From assembly GCF_023343835.1 (NCBI RefSeq), contig NC_064444.1, positions 17,831,219-17,895,218 of the forward strand: a stretch of DNA of 64,000 nucleotides. The letters run 5' to 3'. This document shows, one piece after another, positions 12,601 through 24,631 of this stretch. Position numbers and translations under genes: made by a program. The notes beneath the pieces are model-generated. The model was not told the DNA's origin. It was given only the letters and a program-made list of their open reading frames with translations, and made no database searches. How positions within the stretch are numbered: position 1 is the stretch's first letter; the number at the start of each line of letters is the position of its first letter. The DNA comes from Lagopus muta (lineage: Eukaryota > Chordata > Aves > Galliformes > Phasianidae).

Positions 12601-15600
12601 GGCCAAAATACTGCCCCTGAGATCTGGGAAGGTCACAGAGCAGGCAGGCAGCAGCCTCCAGAAGCAATAACGGGAAAGGGCAGAGCCGGCGAGGGGGAGG
12701 CAGGTGCCGGCGCCACAGGACCCCCAGGAGAAGCTCTGGGGACGGGGCGTGGGGCCGGGCTGCAGGATTTGGGGTGGCATGGACCTTGCTAGGGACGGAC
12801 CTCCAAGTCTGGAGGCCAGGGTGCTGGCACCCTGCTGCTGGTGACGGTGAGACAGAGCAGTGCATGCCAGGGGGAAGGGAGATTCAGACCTACTGCAAGA
12901 GGGACCGTGGTCCTCGCAGGGACAGGCTCAGCAAGCTGGGTAGCAGCCGTTGCTGCTAAAGCCTCTGCTGCTCCAGCCAAGGGCAGCAAGGGTGGATGAC
13001 TGTCCCTGCAGGAGTTCACCTTGCTTTCCTTAAGCAGAAAGAGAGGCCCTCCTAGATGGGATGCAACAGCAGAGCAGAGCAGCTGTATCACTGTTCAGCA
13101 CTTATCTTCTGAAGTCCTTGCTGGCACAGCCTTTCCCACGGCCGTCTGTGCCTCCTCGCCTCCTCCTTGCAGCAGTTTCCCACTGCATGGACCTCCTGCC
13201 CACACCAAACGAGGTCAGGCTGGGCGAAGGACAGCATCCCCAATATGCAGAGAGGATCACAACCAACCACCGGTTGTTACCGTCCCCAGCATCCTAAGAG
13301 GAATCTATAATCCTGCCTCTGTGTGCAGAGAGCCTTTCCCTCCTTGTCAAATTCACAGCGGAAGGATGAGGAAACTTCCCTAGCAGAGCCTCTGAGTGCA
13401 GACTTCAGTGTCTGCACAAGGCTACATTTGCAAGCCAGCTTTGCCCTTCATTTATTCCCCAAAGAACATCTCTCAGCTCACAACCACAGCTCCAGCAGGT
13501 GCTGGAAGCATCCCCATGGGCCGTCCCCACACTGAGAAAGGCAGCAGAGAGTGATGTCTGTGCAGGACACGTGGCATCCAGCTGGCTGTGACAAGTGCTA
13601 GCAAAGATGCTGAGCTGTTCTACTAACAGCTCCAGGAGAGCAGCTATCAGCTCTTCTCAACCCTGGGAGCACAAAGTTGGCTTTTCCTGCAGCCCCAGTC
13701 AGCAGCAGGATTAAGGATTATCAAACACCTAACTGCAGCTCTTTGAGAGTCAGGCAGAGAAGGGGGGCAGCGTTGAGGGCTGTGTAGGAGTTTGCAGCAT
13801 CCCCATAAGCACAGACAAGGAGGGCACAATGTAAATGCGCACACACACACACCCCAAATCCAGTTTCCCTCACATTTTCCACCTCTATGACCAGGTACAG
13901 AGCCAGGTGCTATCCAGACCATCAGCCAGCACTTGCCACCCCAGTGCTACTCATACTATGCAGTCATTAGCACGTGATTTTTGAAGTGCAGCAGATGTCT
14001 TAGCCACAGATATGACAACAGAGAGCTCTCTGCAAGTTCCCAGGCCAACACCACATGAAATTCAATGGTTGTATATGCAAAACCAGCAAGGGAAGAGGCT
14101 GCCTAACAGGAGAGCAGCTCAGCATCTTCCCCCATCCCAGGCTCTGCCCATCGCAGCCAACGGCAGTGATGTGATTTCCTGCGCCCTGCTGCAGGGAACA
14201 TCATGGTGCTGTTTACTCTTGGCTGGATCCTAATATAGATAATTTTTTTTTTTTTTTTTAACTGCAAAGCAGCCTCTCCCTCGTCTGCTGCATCAGAGAT
14301 CTGTTTCTTCCACCAGCACATGGCAGCCAGCTGCAGCCAGCACTCCAGTGGGTGTTGAACAGCCCCTCGAGTGTGGTGCACAACAATGCCACGCTTGTTC
14401 CCCAGCACAGGCTCGTACTGTCTCCTTGCAGAGCAGCTCCTCACTCTTACACGAGCCCCGTGGTTTTCTCGGGTTGAATATTAATTGCTGATGCCAGCGC
14501 AGAAGTCTGCTGTCAGCCAGGAAGGGGTGAGGAAGTGGCCAGGAGCCCCTGGCACCGAACAGCCTGCCCAAAGCATTGCAGGGCCAAGCACGCAGATCCA
14601 GGTCCTTTGCACAGAGCCACAGGCAGTTTTACATCGAGGGAACCACTCTGGCATGTGGTGGTGGGGTCCTGCTGGACGCTTCCCCTTTTCTGGAGCTGGG
14701 TTCTGGAGCTGCACTGCTATCAAAGTGCCTGCTGAGGCCCCAGGCAGACAGGAAGAGAGCACAGGCAGTCGCTCTGCTTCGAGCCCCTGCTATTAGAGGT
14801 CTACTTCTCAGCTGTGCAAAGCAGGGAGAGCTCAGTACTGTTACCAACAGGACTCAGCTGTTCTGGAGGAGACACAGATGTTTTGGATGACAGATAAGGA
14901 CATCTTCTGACCTAGGGGAAGTTGTGCAATGAAAGCTAGACAGTCTCCCTCCAGCAGCCAGCAGCTCACAGCAAAACACCCCATGCACTCCACATTGACT
15001 CAGCACCAACAGCAGTGTTATGCTCAGCACCAGGAGTTTCCCATGTCTATGGGCACCTCTGGGGACAAGGAGAACCTAGGAGCAGGTGGTGGCAAACCAG
15101 ATGACTCTAAATCCAATTCCATGCATCTGCTGCACCAAGGCTCTCCGCCACCTCCCACGTCCACACACATGGCTGTGCAGATGTCCCACGGATTAAGCTG
15201 TGCTCTCAAAATACAGCTTCACCATGTTATGATCCCAGCAAGCCACCTACTGTGAACCCCATCAGCATGCAGGGACATGGGAAGCCACCAAGAAGCAGCG
15301 TCAGATCCTGCAGGTGCCTTAGGTCCAGTGATGGATGCTTACTTGAAATAGGTTTAGTGAAAGGAAACAAGTGCTGCAAGCAGCCCTCAGCACCAACAAC
15401 ACTGCAGGACTGAGCTAGTCCTTTCCCCATTAGGAACACAAGAGAGAGTGAAATGCAGCTTAATAATATTTAAACCTTTATTTCAGATCACAAAAAGGCC
15501 TTGGTTTCACAAGAGTACCTCTTGGTTTAACTAATTAATTTGATAATCCTCTATTTGGAATCCTCAAGAGACATTCAGCCTTGAAAGCAAGTAATTACCT

Positions 15601-18120
15601 CTAAGTGGCAACCTCTTTGTGAGGCCCAGCCTGATCAGGAAAAAAGTGTCTTAAGCCAGAAATATAATCACTGTGTGATTTCCCAGAAGGAGTGGATAAG
15701 AGGCAACATAACAACAGCTGGTCACACTCGCAACCTCAAGACACAAGAGCCACTCAATTACCAGGTCTCCAGTTTGCACTTCAAGAAGCCATTCAGTGCC
15801 ACACACAAACCTGGCATGCAGGCAACCACCAGGAAGCTTTACAGGAGATGATTTGTATTTCTTGGCTGCTTCAGACCCCACCGCCATCTCTGTTTAGATA
15901 AGGGCAGACAGGCTTTCTCCGAAGAGCAGCCTGAAAGCGACCCACCTCTCTCCAGATCTCACAAGTTTAGTAGCATGGAACAGTCATCTGTTTACCTACC
16001 CATGCTAACCAGCCCTGCTGGCAGCGGTGCTGTGTGATATTCAATCCCAGCAGTGCATGTTTACTCTACTCTCAGATTGCTCAGCTCAAACCTAGACATG
16101 CCCATGGGCACCTCACCCTTCCCAGCCCAGCCTGGCAGGGCTGTGTCCCCCACACATGGAGCACAGGGGTTCTCGGCTTCTATCAAACAGGGTCCTTGGT
16201 CACTGTTGCCAGGGCCCACTCCTCTTTCCAGGTTTGTGTGACAGAGCACAGCTTGGAAGGATGGATGCCCTCCACCCCACGCTTCTGAACCACCGGCTCT
16301 TATGTCACTGCCCTGCGTCCAGCTCACATGAGCACCTTCAACACGAGAAGCAGACTGAGCCCTCACCAAGGCACCCAGGAGGTGCCGAGCAACAAGAGAA
16401 ATAGGCAAGCACTGAGACACACACTTCTGGGCATCCCAAAAGTGATTCAAAATGCAGTTATACCCAGCTATGGAGGGAAGGATTCCAGCTGTAACACCTG
16501 CTTCAGAGAAGGAGGGATCCACCAACAACCGCTGACTTGTGCCCACCGCAGCTTGGGTGCTCAGTGGGGTCAGCACCAGGGGCTACCCAGTACCCCAAGA
16601 GCACAAGACCACAATACTTCCATCAACCTGCTCCAGGAACTCTGACCCCATGGATTACCATCCCTAAAGGACGAGCATCCTGCCCCAGCCCCCCTCACAA
16701 ACCCCTCACTTACATCCAGCACTTGTAGAGCAGCCTGCACCCAGCAGATCCCAGCAGATCCTGCAAACCATTCTCCCATGGCAGAGCCTCTCTGAAGAGA
16801 AGGAAAGCTCTCACCTCCCTGCAGTCTGCTCCTCCAGAGCAGAGGGAGAAGCAGCTGGGTTAGATCTGCACTCACTGAGGCAAAGCAATCGCCCCAAGGT
16901 GCAGCTCCAGCTGTGGGCATGTAATCAGTGCTTTACAGAGCTGCATGGGCGTTCCCTGAGACCAGCTCTAACTCTGCCTGTGTTCAGCTGGGCTCAGCAC
17001 TGGCTGCTTAACACATGCCAGTCCAACCACTGGTCCTCCAGGTGCTTCCTACAGCACTCTTAATCCTGCTGTTATTCCTAGCAGAGGAACAACAAGCTCC
17101 TCAGTGCAGGTGTGGGCTTTGCCTTCCTCCAGCCTTACCAGCTTATGCTGAAGTCAGAGATCTAGTTCCTCTGTCTCAGCCTCAACTGAGGAGCTCCACA
17201 AGGCTTGAGGTTGAAACAACTTAGCAGCAGGCGTGCAGCAGTTGTTGGGGGGTCAGGGTCTTCTCCCCAAGGAAGTTTGTGCTGACTACATCTCCAGAGT
17301 GCAGAAGGAGATGGGAAGGCTCCTTGGGCACCCGCCTGCTCCGGGTTGTATATAGCTGGCATTTAGAGGAGCGAACCCTGGGGAATGCCTGCAGCAGGAC
17401 ACACAGCAGGGAGCCACAGCAGAGGGACATGGGGCACGGTGGGCTCCTGGAAGAGGTCATGGGTGCTACACCAGAAGATCTCTGCTTTCCACATAAAGCA
17501 CTTCCCTGGCACCAGAGCTAAAGAGCACTACTAAGTTAGTAAATAAAGCTTGAGATAGGTGAAGGAAGGGGACTCGTGCCCCTGCCCTCCTTATCATTGG
17601 TCTCTCCCCCTTTCCTCTCGTCTCTTCTCCATCATACCTGCTCTGCTTATGGATCTCTGCTCCCACATCATTTTAGATTGGAGCTGAAGAAGACGTTCTT
17701 TACGCTCAGGGCAGTGAGGCAGTGGCACTGGCTGCACAGAGAGCTGGTGCTGCCCCATCCTTGCAGACAGAGAATGGGGCTCTGAGCACTGATGGAGCTG
17801 TGGGTGTCCCTGCTCAGTGCAGGCAGTGCGAGCAGAGGGCGTTTAAGGTCCCTTCCAGTGCCAAGGATTCTGTGATGATGATTCTCTGATGGGAGCACAG
17901 TACGGCCAGTGAGGGAAGGGACCAGGAGGCTCAGATGTGGCAGAGATCGATCACGTTATACTGGGGGCCTCCAGGAAAGCCGGGTTATGGGTGGCTGTGA
18001 GACTGATACTCCACCTATCCCTGGACTGTCCTGTGCAGACACCTCCTCCACACCAAGTCCAAGGAGCGGAGTGAGCAGCAGGCCAACACACAGCAGCCAA
18101 CACACAGCACTGCCAGGACG
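12601..18120. other. Intergenic DNA between PLEKHG4 and SLC9A5, left part
   Basis: No recognisable coding exon or RNA gene was found. The stretch holds a T18-type run near 14243-14260, a short CA repeat near 13840, an AT-rich patch at 15460-15600, and a CR1 fragment at 17672-17889. Confidence 0.5.
17672..17889 (+). repeat. CR1 LINE 3'-end fragment
   Basis: Recognisable CR1 pieces run in order: attggagctgaagaag, cagtgaggcagtggcactgg, a gcgtttaaggtcccttcc motif, and a terminal run of attctgtgatgatgattctc. It is diverged. Confidence 0.85.
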
Positions 18121-18545
18121 GCTGCCCCGCACGCCTTCTGCAACCACATGGAGCCCGCGATGCCCCCGGCGCACCATTTCCCAACCCTCTGCTCACAACC
18201 CACGTAAGACTACATGTAGACATCCGCACATCCACCCAGCAGTAGAGGCCCAGCCGCCATCTTGCCCCGCTTCAGACAGGCCGCATCCCCGGCCTCGCGT
18301 GGAGGCAGCAGCCCGGGATGAGGCCGCGGTCCGGGGCGACACCTGCCGGCCGTGCCGGGGCTTCGGCCGGGGCCTGCTCGGGGCCGAGGGCTGGGCCCAA
18401 AACCGGCCCCTCCTTCCCACACAGCTCCCGGGGGGAACCAGCCTCCTTTCTCCCACCCCTGTGCCCTGCGGGGCCGCATTGATCCCGGCTGCCCACCCGC
18501 CCGCCTCAACACAGAGGCCCTATGCAATTAGGCTGGTGGGTGTTA
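18120..18545. promoter_or_regulatory. Orphan CpG island with a YY1 site
   Basis: A GC- and CpG-dense block contains GCCGCCATCTTG at 18253-18264, a perfect YY1-type motif. On the minus strand it reads caagATGGCGGC, the orientation usually found just downstream of transcription starts, and opens a 16-codon frame (MAAGPLLLGGCADVYM, then stop). It lies about 6 kb upstream of the inferred PLEKHG4 start exon, so it could be a distal PLEKHG4 promoter or mark an unannotated transcript. Confidence 0.5.
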
Positions 18546-18727
18546 ATTAGAATCACAGGTCAGCAGCGCAGACAGAGGCAGCCAGGCTGACCTAGGGCTG
18601 TGTGCAGGGCAGTTTCTTGTCAAGCAGCGCAGCAGGGGAGCTGCCTGTAATTAAATGAGGAATGGTAATTAGTTTATTTGCTGCTGACCTTGTGCACGGC
18701 CCCTCCTGCCGGCACCTCATAGACTCG

Positions 18728-19215
18728 AATCATAGAATCATTAAGGGTGGAAAAGACCAATACGATCCTCAAGCCCAACCCCAGCAGCCCACTCCCACCA
18801 TGCCCACTGCCCACATCACAGAATCACAGAATGGCCAGGGTTGGAAGGGACCTCAAGGATCACGAAGCTCCAACCCCCTGCCTCATGCAGGGCCACCAAC
18901 CTCCCCATTTCATAGCAGCCCAGGCTGCCCAGGGCCCCATCCAACCTGGCCTTGAACACCTCCAGGGATGGACGGGGCATCACAGCCTCTCTGGGCAGCT
19001 GTTCCAGCACCTCACCGCTCTCATAGTACAGAACTTCCCCCTGACATCTAACCTAAATCTTCCCTCCCTCAACTTCAAACCATTTCCCACATCCCTCAGT
19101 GCCACATCCCCACAGCTCTGGGACACCTCCAGGGATGGGGACTCCCCCACCTCCCTGGGCAGCTGTGCCAGCATTCTGTCAGAGAAGGAATTGCTCCCAG
19201 TACCCAACCTGACCC
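18728..19215 (-). repeat. Older CR1 copy split by a younger CR1 insertion
   Basis: The left part (18728-18817) carries the minus-strand CR1 tail (aatcatagaatcattaaggg). The matching interior resumes at 19086 (atccctcagtgccacatccc) and continues to about 19215. A second CR1 separates the two parts. Confidence 0.85.
18818..19085 (-). repeat. Younger CR1 inserted into an older CR1
   Basis: A minus-oriented CR1 3' fragment with tail repeats (acagaatcacagaatgg) and gggttggaagggacctcaag. It is bracketed by the 8-mer cccacatc at 18810-18817 and 19086-19093, which may be a target-site duplication, although CR1 insertions often lack one. Its closeness to the usual galliform CR1 sequence suggests it is younger than its host copy. 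Confidence 0.8.
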
Positions 19216-19289
19216 TTCCCTGGTGCAAATCAAGGCCATCACTCTCATCACTGTCACCTGGAAGCAGAGATTGACCTACTCCCCCTGCT

Positions 19290-19700
19290 CTGCCCCAACC
19301 CTATAGTGATGCAGGAGGGTATTGTGACAGAAGTGCAGGACCCCACACTCGGTCTTGTTGGAACTCACACAGTTGGCCTCAGCCCAGTGATCCAGCACAT
19401 CCGTATTCCTCTGCAGGGCCTTCCTACCCTCAGGCAGTTGATCACTTTCTCCTAACGTGGTGTCATCTACAAACTTACTGAGGGTGCACTTAGTCTCCTC
19501 ATCCAGATCATCAGTAAAGATATTAAACAGGACTGGCCCAGTCCTGATCTCTGGGGAACACCACTCATGACTGGCCGCTGGCTGCATGTAACTCCATTCC
19601 CACCACGCTCTGATCCCAACCCTCCAGCCAGATTTTTACCCAGTGAAGAACACAGCAGTCCAAGCCACAGGCTGCCACTTTGCACATGAACTTTCTGCCT
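19290..19700 (-). repeat. CR1 ORF2 reverse-transcriptase fragment
   Basis: Minus-strand translation shows CR1-type reverse-transcriptase blocks: HWVKIWLEG, then an SGVPQ-type block, [27 protein letters not shown] in place of the usual ADDTKLG, and [11 protein letters not shown]. The blocks lie in more than one frame, so this is a decayed internal LINE piece rather than a gene. Confidence 0.8.
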
Positions 19701-22700
19701 CTTCCTACCACAAAGTGCAAATAATCAGGTCTGTGGGCAGCTAGCCCACTCCCATCCTGCCTCCCAGTCAATACCTGGCACCCCACAGCTGCCCCATTTC
19801 TGGCCAAGCACAGCAGCACCTCAGGGGGCAGCGCGTGTGTGGAGGCTTTCGGCCCCTCCAAAGGTTTGGGGCGGTTTAGTCGCTTTTTGGTAAGTGAAGC
19901 CCCGTGTGGAGGTGGATTTGTAGACAAATCCAAGCCCAGTGAGGTAGCTGGTTGACTTTCTTTGCTCTTTATTGCACACTGTAATTTCCTGTTTGCTTCA
20001 AAAGCTATTCTTGCAAAGGAGAGAAAAAAAAAAAAAAGAAATCAAACACTTATAATAATTCTGCCTGTTCCTTAGCAGGAGAAAACAAAGATCAGAGCGA
20101 ACCTCTCAGAGGTCACCAGCTAATTCTGCTATTTAGCCAACGCTTTCCCCAGACAATGCAGCCCTCCTGCAGCAGGCCGGCTAATCTGCTTACTCAGCCG
20201 GTGCTTTCAGCCCAGGAAAATAAAAGCTCGTGTTCCTAGAGTGGTCAGCTCCCAGGAGTCAGCCCCCACATCTCAGCATGAAGAAACACAGCACGTTCTG
20301 GGCCTGGGTATTTGCTTTCATTGTTTTCTTTTTGGATTACCTTCCCAAAGCTTTTGCTAGCAGGAGAAGGTTAAAAAAAAGCCACAGAAAATATTTCTAT
20401 ATGTGTGCGTGTATGCGGTAGATGAGATGGAATATCCTGGCTTAGGAGCTGGGGGTCTCTGGAAAAGCAAAGCTCTAACATGGGCTCCATCAACAGTGAG
20501 GGCTTAGTGGGGCTGCAGCAGGAGGAGGCCCATGCGTGTGCACTGACCACCCGAACACAGCAGAGCTCCAGTGGGCAAGAAGAAGAGGCACTTTGCCCCT
20601 TTTAAGCCCTGCTCCATGGCCCAGCTCCTGGGACATGCCACGAGCTTGGGACTACCAGTCCCACCACCTCCATGGGTACCACCTCCCCGCAGCATCCTCA
20701 GCTCCCACCCGCTCCAGCTCACCTGACACAGGTCCTGTTCACCTGCAGGGCAGCTGGGATGTGTGGCATGGGATGCCAGAAGGTGAGGTGAAAGGAACTT
20801 CGATGGTTTCTTCAGGGATCTTTGCCTTCCTTGTGGCTGTGGAGAAGATCACGACTTTAGGATCCAGGACATTCATGAAATCAAAGCCTCCACACGTCAG
20901 CATCCATCCTGGCTGCTTTTTAAGAGCCCCCAATGGCAGCAGCCTGGCCACGCAGTCCTCCAGAGCACGGAGTCCTACTGCTGTGTCTGCTCCTCCAGGC
21001 AAAAGCAGAGAAATCCAAACCACGCAGAGGGGTGTGGATCACCCCACCCAGCTCCTACTGGCCTGCAGATCCCACCGATCCTTCTGTCCTCAGCCCATCC
21101 ACGCTGCAGCTCGCTCCCCTGCACACTGGGGCGCAAGGAGAGGGAAGCTCACTGCGAGAAGGCACGGGTGAGCCAAGGAACTGGCTTGACACGCGGCAGA
21201 GGGGTGCAGCACGAAGCACAAAGGCAGCAGCACTGCCGTCCTGGCTGCTCTGCCCTGGAACGCAGCATGGGAACCACTGCCCAGTGCAAATCTGTTCTTC
21301 ATTATCCTCCCCGGCTGCTGATTGATGCCGGCTCAGTCACCGACGACGTGCTTTGTGGCCTGGGATGGCTCACATCCATCAGACAGGCAACTTTTTTGGG
21401 GGCTGGCATCCATCCCTCCAAGGTAATTCAGGAGTGACAGTGAGTCCTCACCTCCACAATAGGCTTTTGGTGAAGGCATGGGGCAGGGGTGGCTGCAGGA
21501 GAGAGGGGATGCGGTGGTGGCACCGGGGCAGCAGGATGCTTATCACAGATGGTGGCTGGTGGTGTGATGATGATGATGATGGTGAGTTACCACCGTGCCA
21601 TCCTGTGTCACATCATTGGCAGGTTTGGGCACCAAGAGCTTGGTAGAGCTACGCAGTGACAGAAACACGGCTGGGGCAGGGAGGTCCCTGTGTAGACTGG
21701 GTAGATTGGGATGGGGTCTTCATGGAGCTTCTCCTTCACATCCTTTGAGCCTCCCAGAGCGGCCTCCAAGAAGTGGGGTTTGGTTGGGTCGCAACAGACC
21801 TGCTGCTTGGCCTGAAAATAGCTGCTGTGAAGTTGTGGCTGTGCAACTCCACAGGCAGAAGGCGGATACAGAACGGAACATGAAGGTAGCTCATTGCAAA
21901 CAGGCCAGGGGGGAAGCCAGCTCCTTCCCATCTGCAACAGGATCCCACCCGGGGACATCAGCAATCCTGCAGAGCAGTGGAGGATCCTGTGTTGCAAATT
22001 GCATGTCCCACCACCTAGTAAAAGCCCTCCCCATCCTCTCCATCAGCATCCCATAACACCGACCAGAAGCAGCATATCATGGCTCCCCACGGCTTCTCTT
22101 GGCCCCAGGAAATGAGTTATACAGGAGGGTGGGAGCTGAGTGCCCACACGAGCAGTCAGGAGCAGAATGTAACAGTGAATGGACTGAGGTCCCGAAAATG
22201 TGCCCGCCCACATATGGTCAGCCTGAACACCCTGCCTGAATCCCTGTTTGCCTTCCCACTGTTCTCACGTGTATGGCTCTGCTGTGCTTTGTGCTTGCTG
22301 AAAAACCTGGGGAGGAGTGGGAGGTGAGAAGCTGGATGCCCATTCAGCAGCTTCCCACCGCTGACGCCTGTGTAGGTCATTCTGCAAACATCACATGAGG
22401 GAATCAGAAGTGCTGCAGAGATGGAGCAGAACGAAGAAGAGTGCGAGGTGTCCTGTGGGTCAACAGCACCCTTGCTACAACAGAGAACATGAAGCCGGCA
22501 GTTCAAGAAAAGGATTCTTCCCTTCAGTTTGATGCCTAGCTGCGTGCCAGCTCTGATTTGGGGCTCCTCAGAACAAGATACGGGTTTGTTCTATTTCTGA
22601 AGCTTACCTAGGAGCCCAGTAGTCATGGTGCCATAGGAAGGCCATGGTTTTGAGACGCTGTGCAGTGCTGACCTGGGAGATGGCCAACACCACCCCTCAC

Positions 22701-23270
22701 CCGCAGCTCGGCTCTCGCATCCTGCCGATGCCCCACTGCTGGCACTGCCTCGCAGCCTCTGCTGACTTCACAAGTTCTGGGAAAAGGGGGAAACTGGGGG
22801 AGCCAAGCATCGGAGAAAGTAAATCACTGTGGAAAAAATGTGCAGATCTAATGGCAGTGCTGGGAGAAGCCTGTGTGCAGAATGGTCTGCAGCAGTCAGA
22901 CAGCTCCAGGATGGGGTTGCTTATAATAACAGTCGGAGGGCTGTATGTTCTGGGTTGCAGCCTGACAAGCAGCTAATTTGTTGAGCCTCTCTGCGTCCTG
23001 GAGAAGCAGAGGTTTGGGCACATGTGCTCGTGGTTTGGCCCGGTTTTTGTGTTTTTCCACTGAGGCACTTTGGTATTTTTAGGCTGAAAGGGATGGAACT
23101 GTGCTGTGCTGGAAGGAACAGCTCTGTGCAGGCAGGAAAGGGAAAGACAGAGATTGGAGGAGGAGAATAAGCACTGACAAAACCCCACGGGTGCAGGAGG
23201 GGCCGCAAACCCAACCCGGAGGAAGCAAAGCACGCAGAGGTCCCCAGCAAGCCCTGAGTCCAGACCGTGC
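19701..23270. other. Intergenic DNA downstream of SLC9A5
   Basis: No recognisable exon or RNA gene. It contains an A15-type run near 20022-20037, a short GAT-type repeat near 21567-21580, and one small hydrophobic reading frame at 20278-20421. Confidence 0.5.
20278..20421 (+). other. Small unassigned reading frame (47 codons)
   Basis: The frame begins MKKHSTFWAW, continues with a strongly hydrophobic stretch (VFAFIVFFLDYL) and ends in a basic tail (SRRRLKKSHRK) before a stop. An AT-rich TATA-like string (gaaaataaaag) lies about 60 bp upstream. I recognise no family, and a chance frame is the more likely reading. Confidence 0.15.
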
Positions 23271-24631
23271 CACCTGCTCCAACTCTGATTTATTGAACAT
23301 TACAAAATACTCTGCATATAGTTTCACATTAAAACAATATTCTTGCAAATAAGATACTAAGTCTGGAGTTGTTCGTGGTGCCCACGGCTACAGAAAAAAC
23401 ACTGACCCAGCTAGAGATTTAGTATGGCCCAATATCAGAAATCAAAACTGGAATAAGGCATACAAGAAATGCAAAACTATATAAAAACCTTTTAAAAACC
23501 TCATGCTCCAGTTGGCAGGGCAGGTACAGAGCAGAACGGCCTTGCTAGCAGTACCGGGTGCCGCTGCCTTGCCCGACCCATGCTGGGCTCATTCACCCAG
23601 TGCATCGAAGCATCCCGATGCCTGCAGACCCAGCACCCCAGGGAGCTGCAATGGGCAGCCATGTGCTTGCTGTTAGGTGTTAGCAGCCCAGATTGGAGCA
23701 TCCCCACTCCAACTACACTGAGCTCTGAGCAGATCTTGGGGAACAAGATCCTGGGGTCCCTCTTGGGTGGCTGGGGGGCAGGTGCCGGGGCAGAGCTTTG
23801 TGGATGCACTCAGCTCTCACCCATCTGCTCTCACCATCTCCCCTGTTCCTGCTTTACCATCCAGCCCTGCTGCTCCCCTGGGTGCCTTCCCAGGTGACGA
23901 GCCCCAGGCAACTAGAGGGACTGGGATGCAGGCAGAATGAAGGGTGCCATGCAGGGCTGCTGTCTCCTAGTAAAGCCAGAAAACAGAATGCTGCAGCCAT
24001 GGGGAGCACACCTGGGTGAGCAGTGTGGGGCTGGCACAGCCAAACGAGTGCCAGAAGTGTCCCTGTGCGTATGCAGCCTGGCTCCTGGTGGAGCCAAACC
24101 TCAGTCCTGAGAAGGTCATGGCTTTGCTTCTGCAGTGCCTCCAGAACCCAGGGGACGGAGCTGCCGAGGAAGGGGGCCGATCTCTGCTCTCCCAACGCGC
24201 TCTGAGCAACCCAGTTCCTGGAAGCCAGAGGCTGGATGGGGATGGGCTGTTGTGCAGCAGCCTCCTGCAGAGGCTGGAGGGTCAGCTGGAGGAGCCCATC
24301 AGCCAGAACCCCAAACCTCACGCTGGCACAGCCACAGTGGCATCAAGACCACCTCTGGGAGGAACACCTCTGGCCTCCCAGTGCTGCGATACAGGAGACA
24401 AAGACCAAAGAACAAGAGAGCCAGATGCGGGGTCTGTGCCCCCCTGGCTGGATGGGACTGGTGCCTGCTCTCGCAGCATCATGCCCATCTATCTACCAGC
24501 CTCGCATCAGCATGAGCAAAGCCCCAGAGCTCTCTGGCTGCTCCTGGAGTTGGAGGAGACACGCAGAAGCTTCACGAAGCACAGCGATGGAGCAGCTGGT
24601 GGGTGGCAGCCTGCCCCACACGCCGTGCGTT
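23270..24631 (-). other. SLC9A5: SLC9A5 3' UTR (inferred)
   Basis: The interval runs from the stop codon to the AATAAA at 23289-23294. It has no recognisable antisense gene; the long plus-strand frame at 24016-24654 has no familiar domain. Confidence 0.5.
23289..23294 (-). terminator. SLC9A5: SLC9A5 polyadenylation signal
   Basis: TTTATT on the plus strand is AATAAA in SLC9A5 sense, about 1.34 kb past the stop codon, with AT-rich 3' UTR-like sequence (23300-23360) just before it. Cleavage is expected near 23270. It is the first canonical signal noticed downstream of the stop. Confidence 0.6.

Noticed and set aside
19290-19700. Reverse-transcriptase blocks as a possible retroviral or other pol gene
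   Set aside because: Motif order and flanks fit CR1 ORF2. No long terminal repeats, gag or envelope pieces were seen anywhere in the window.
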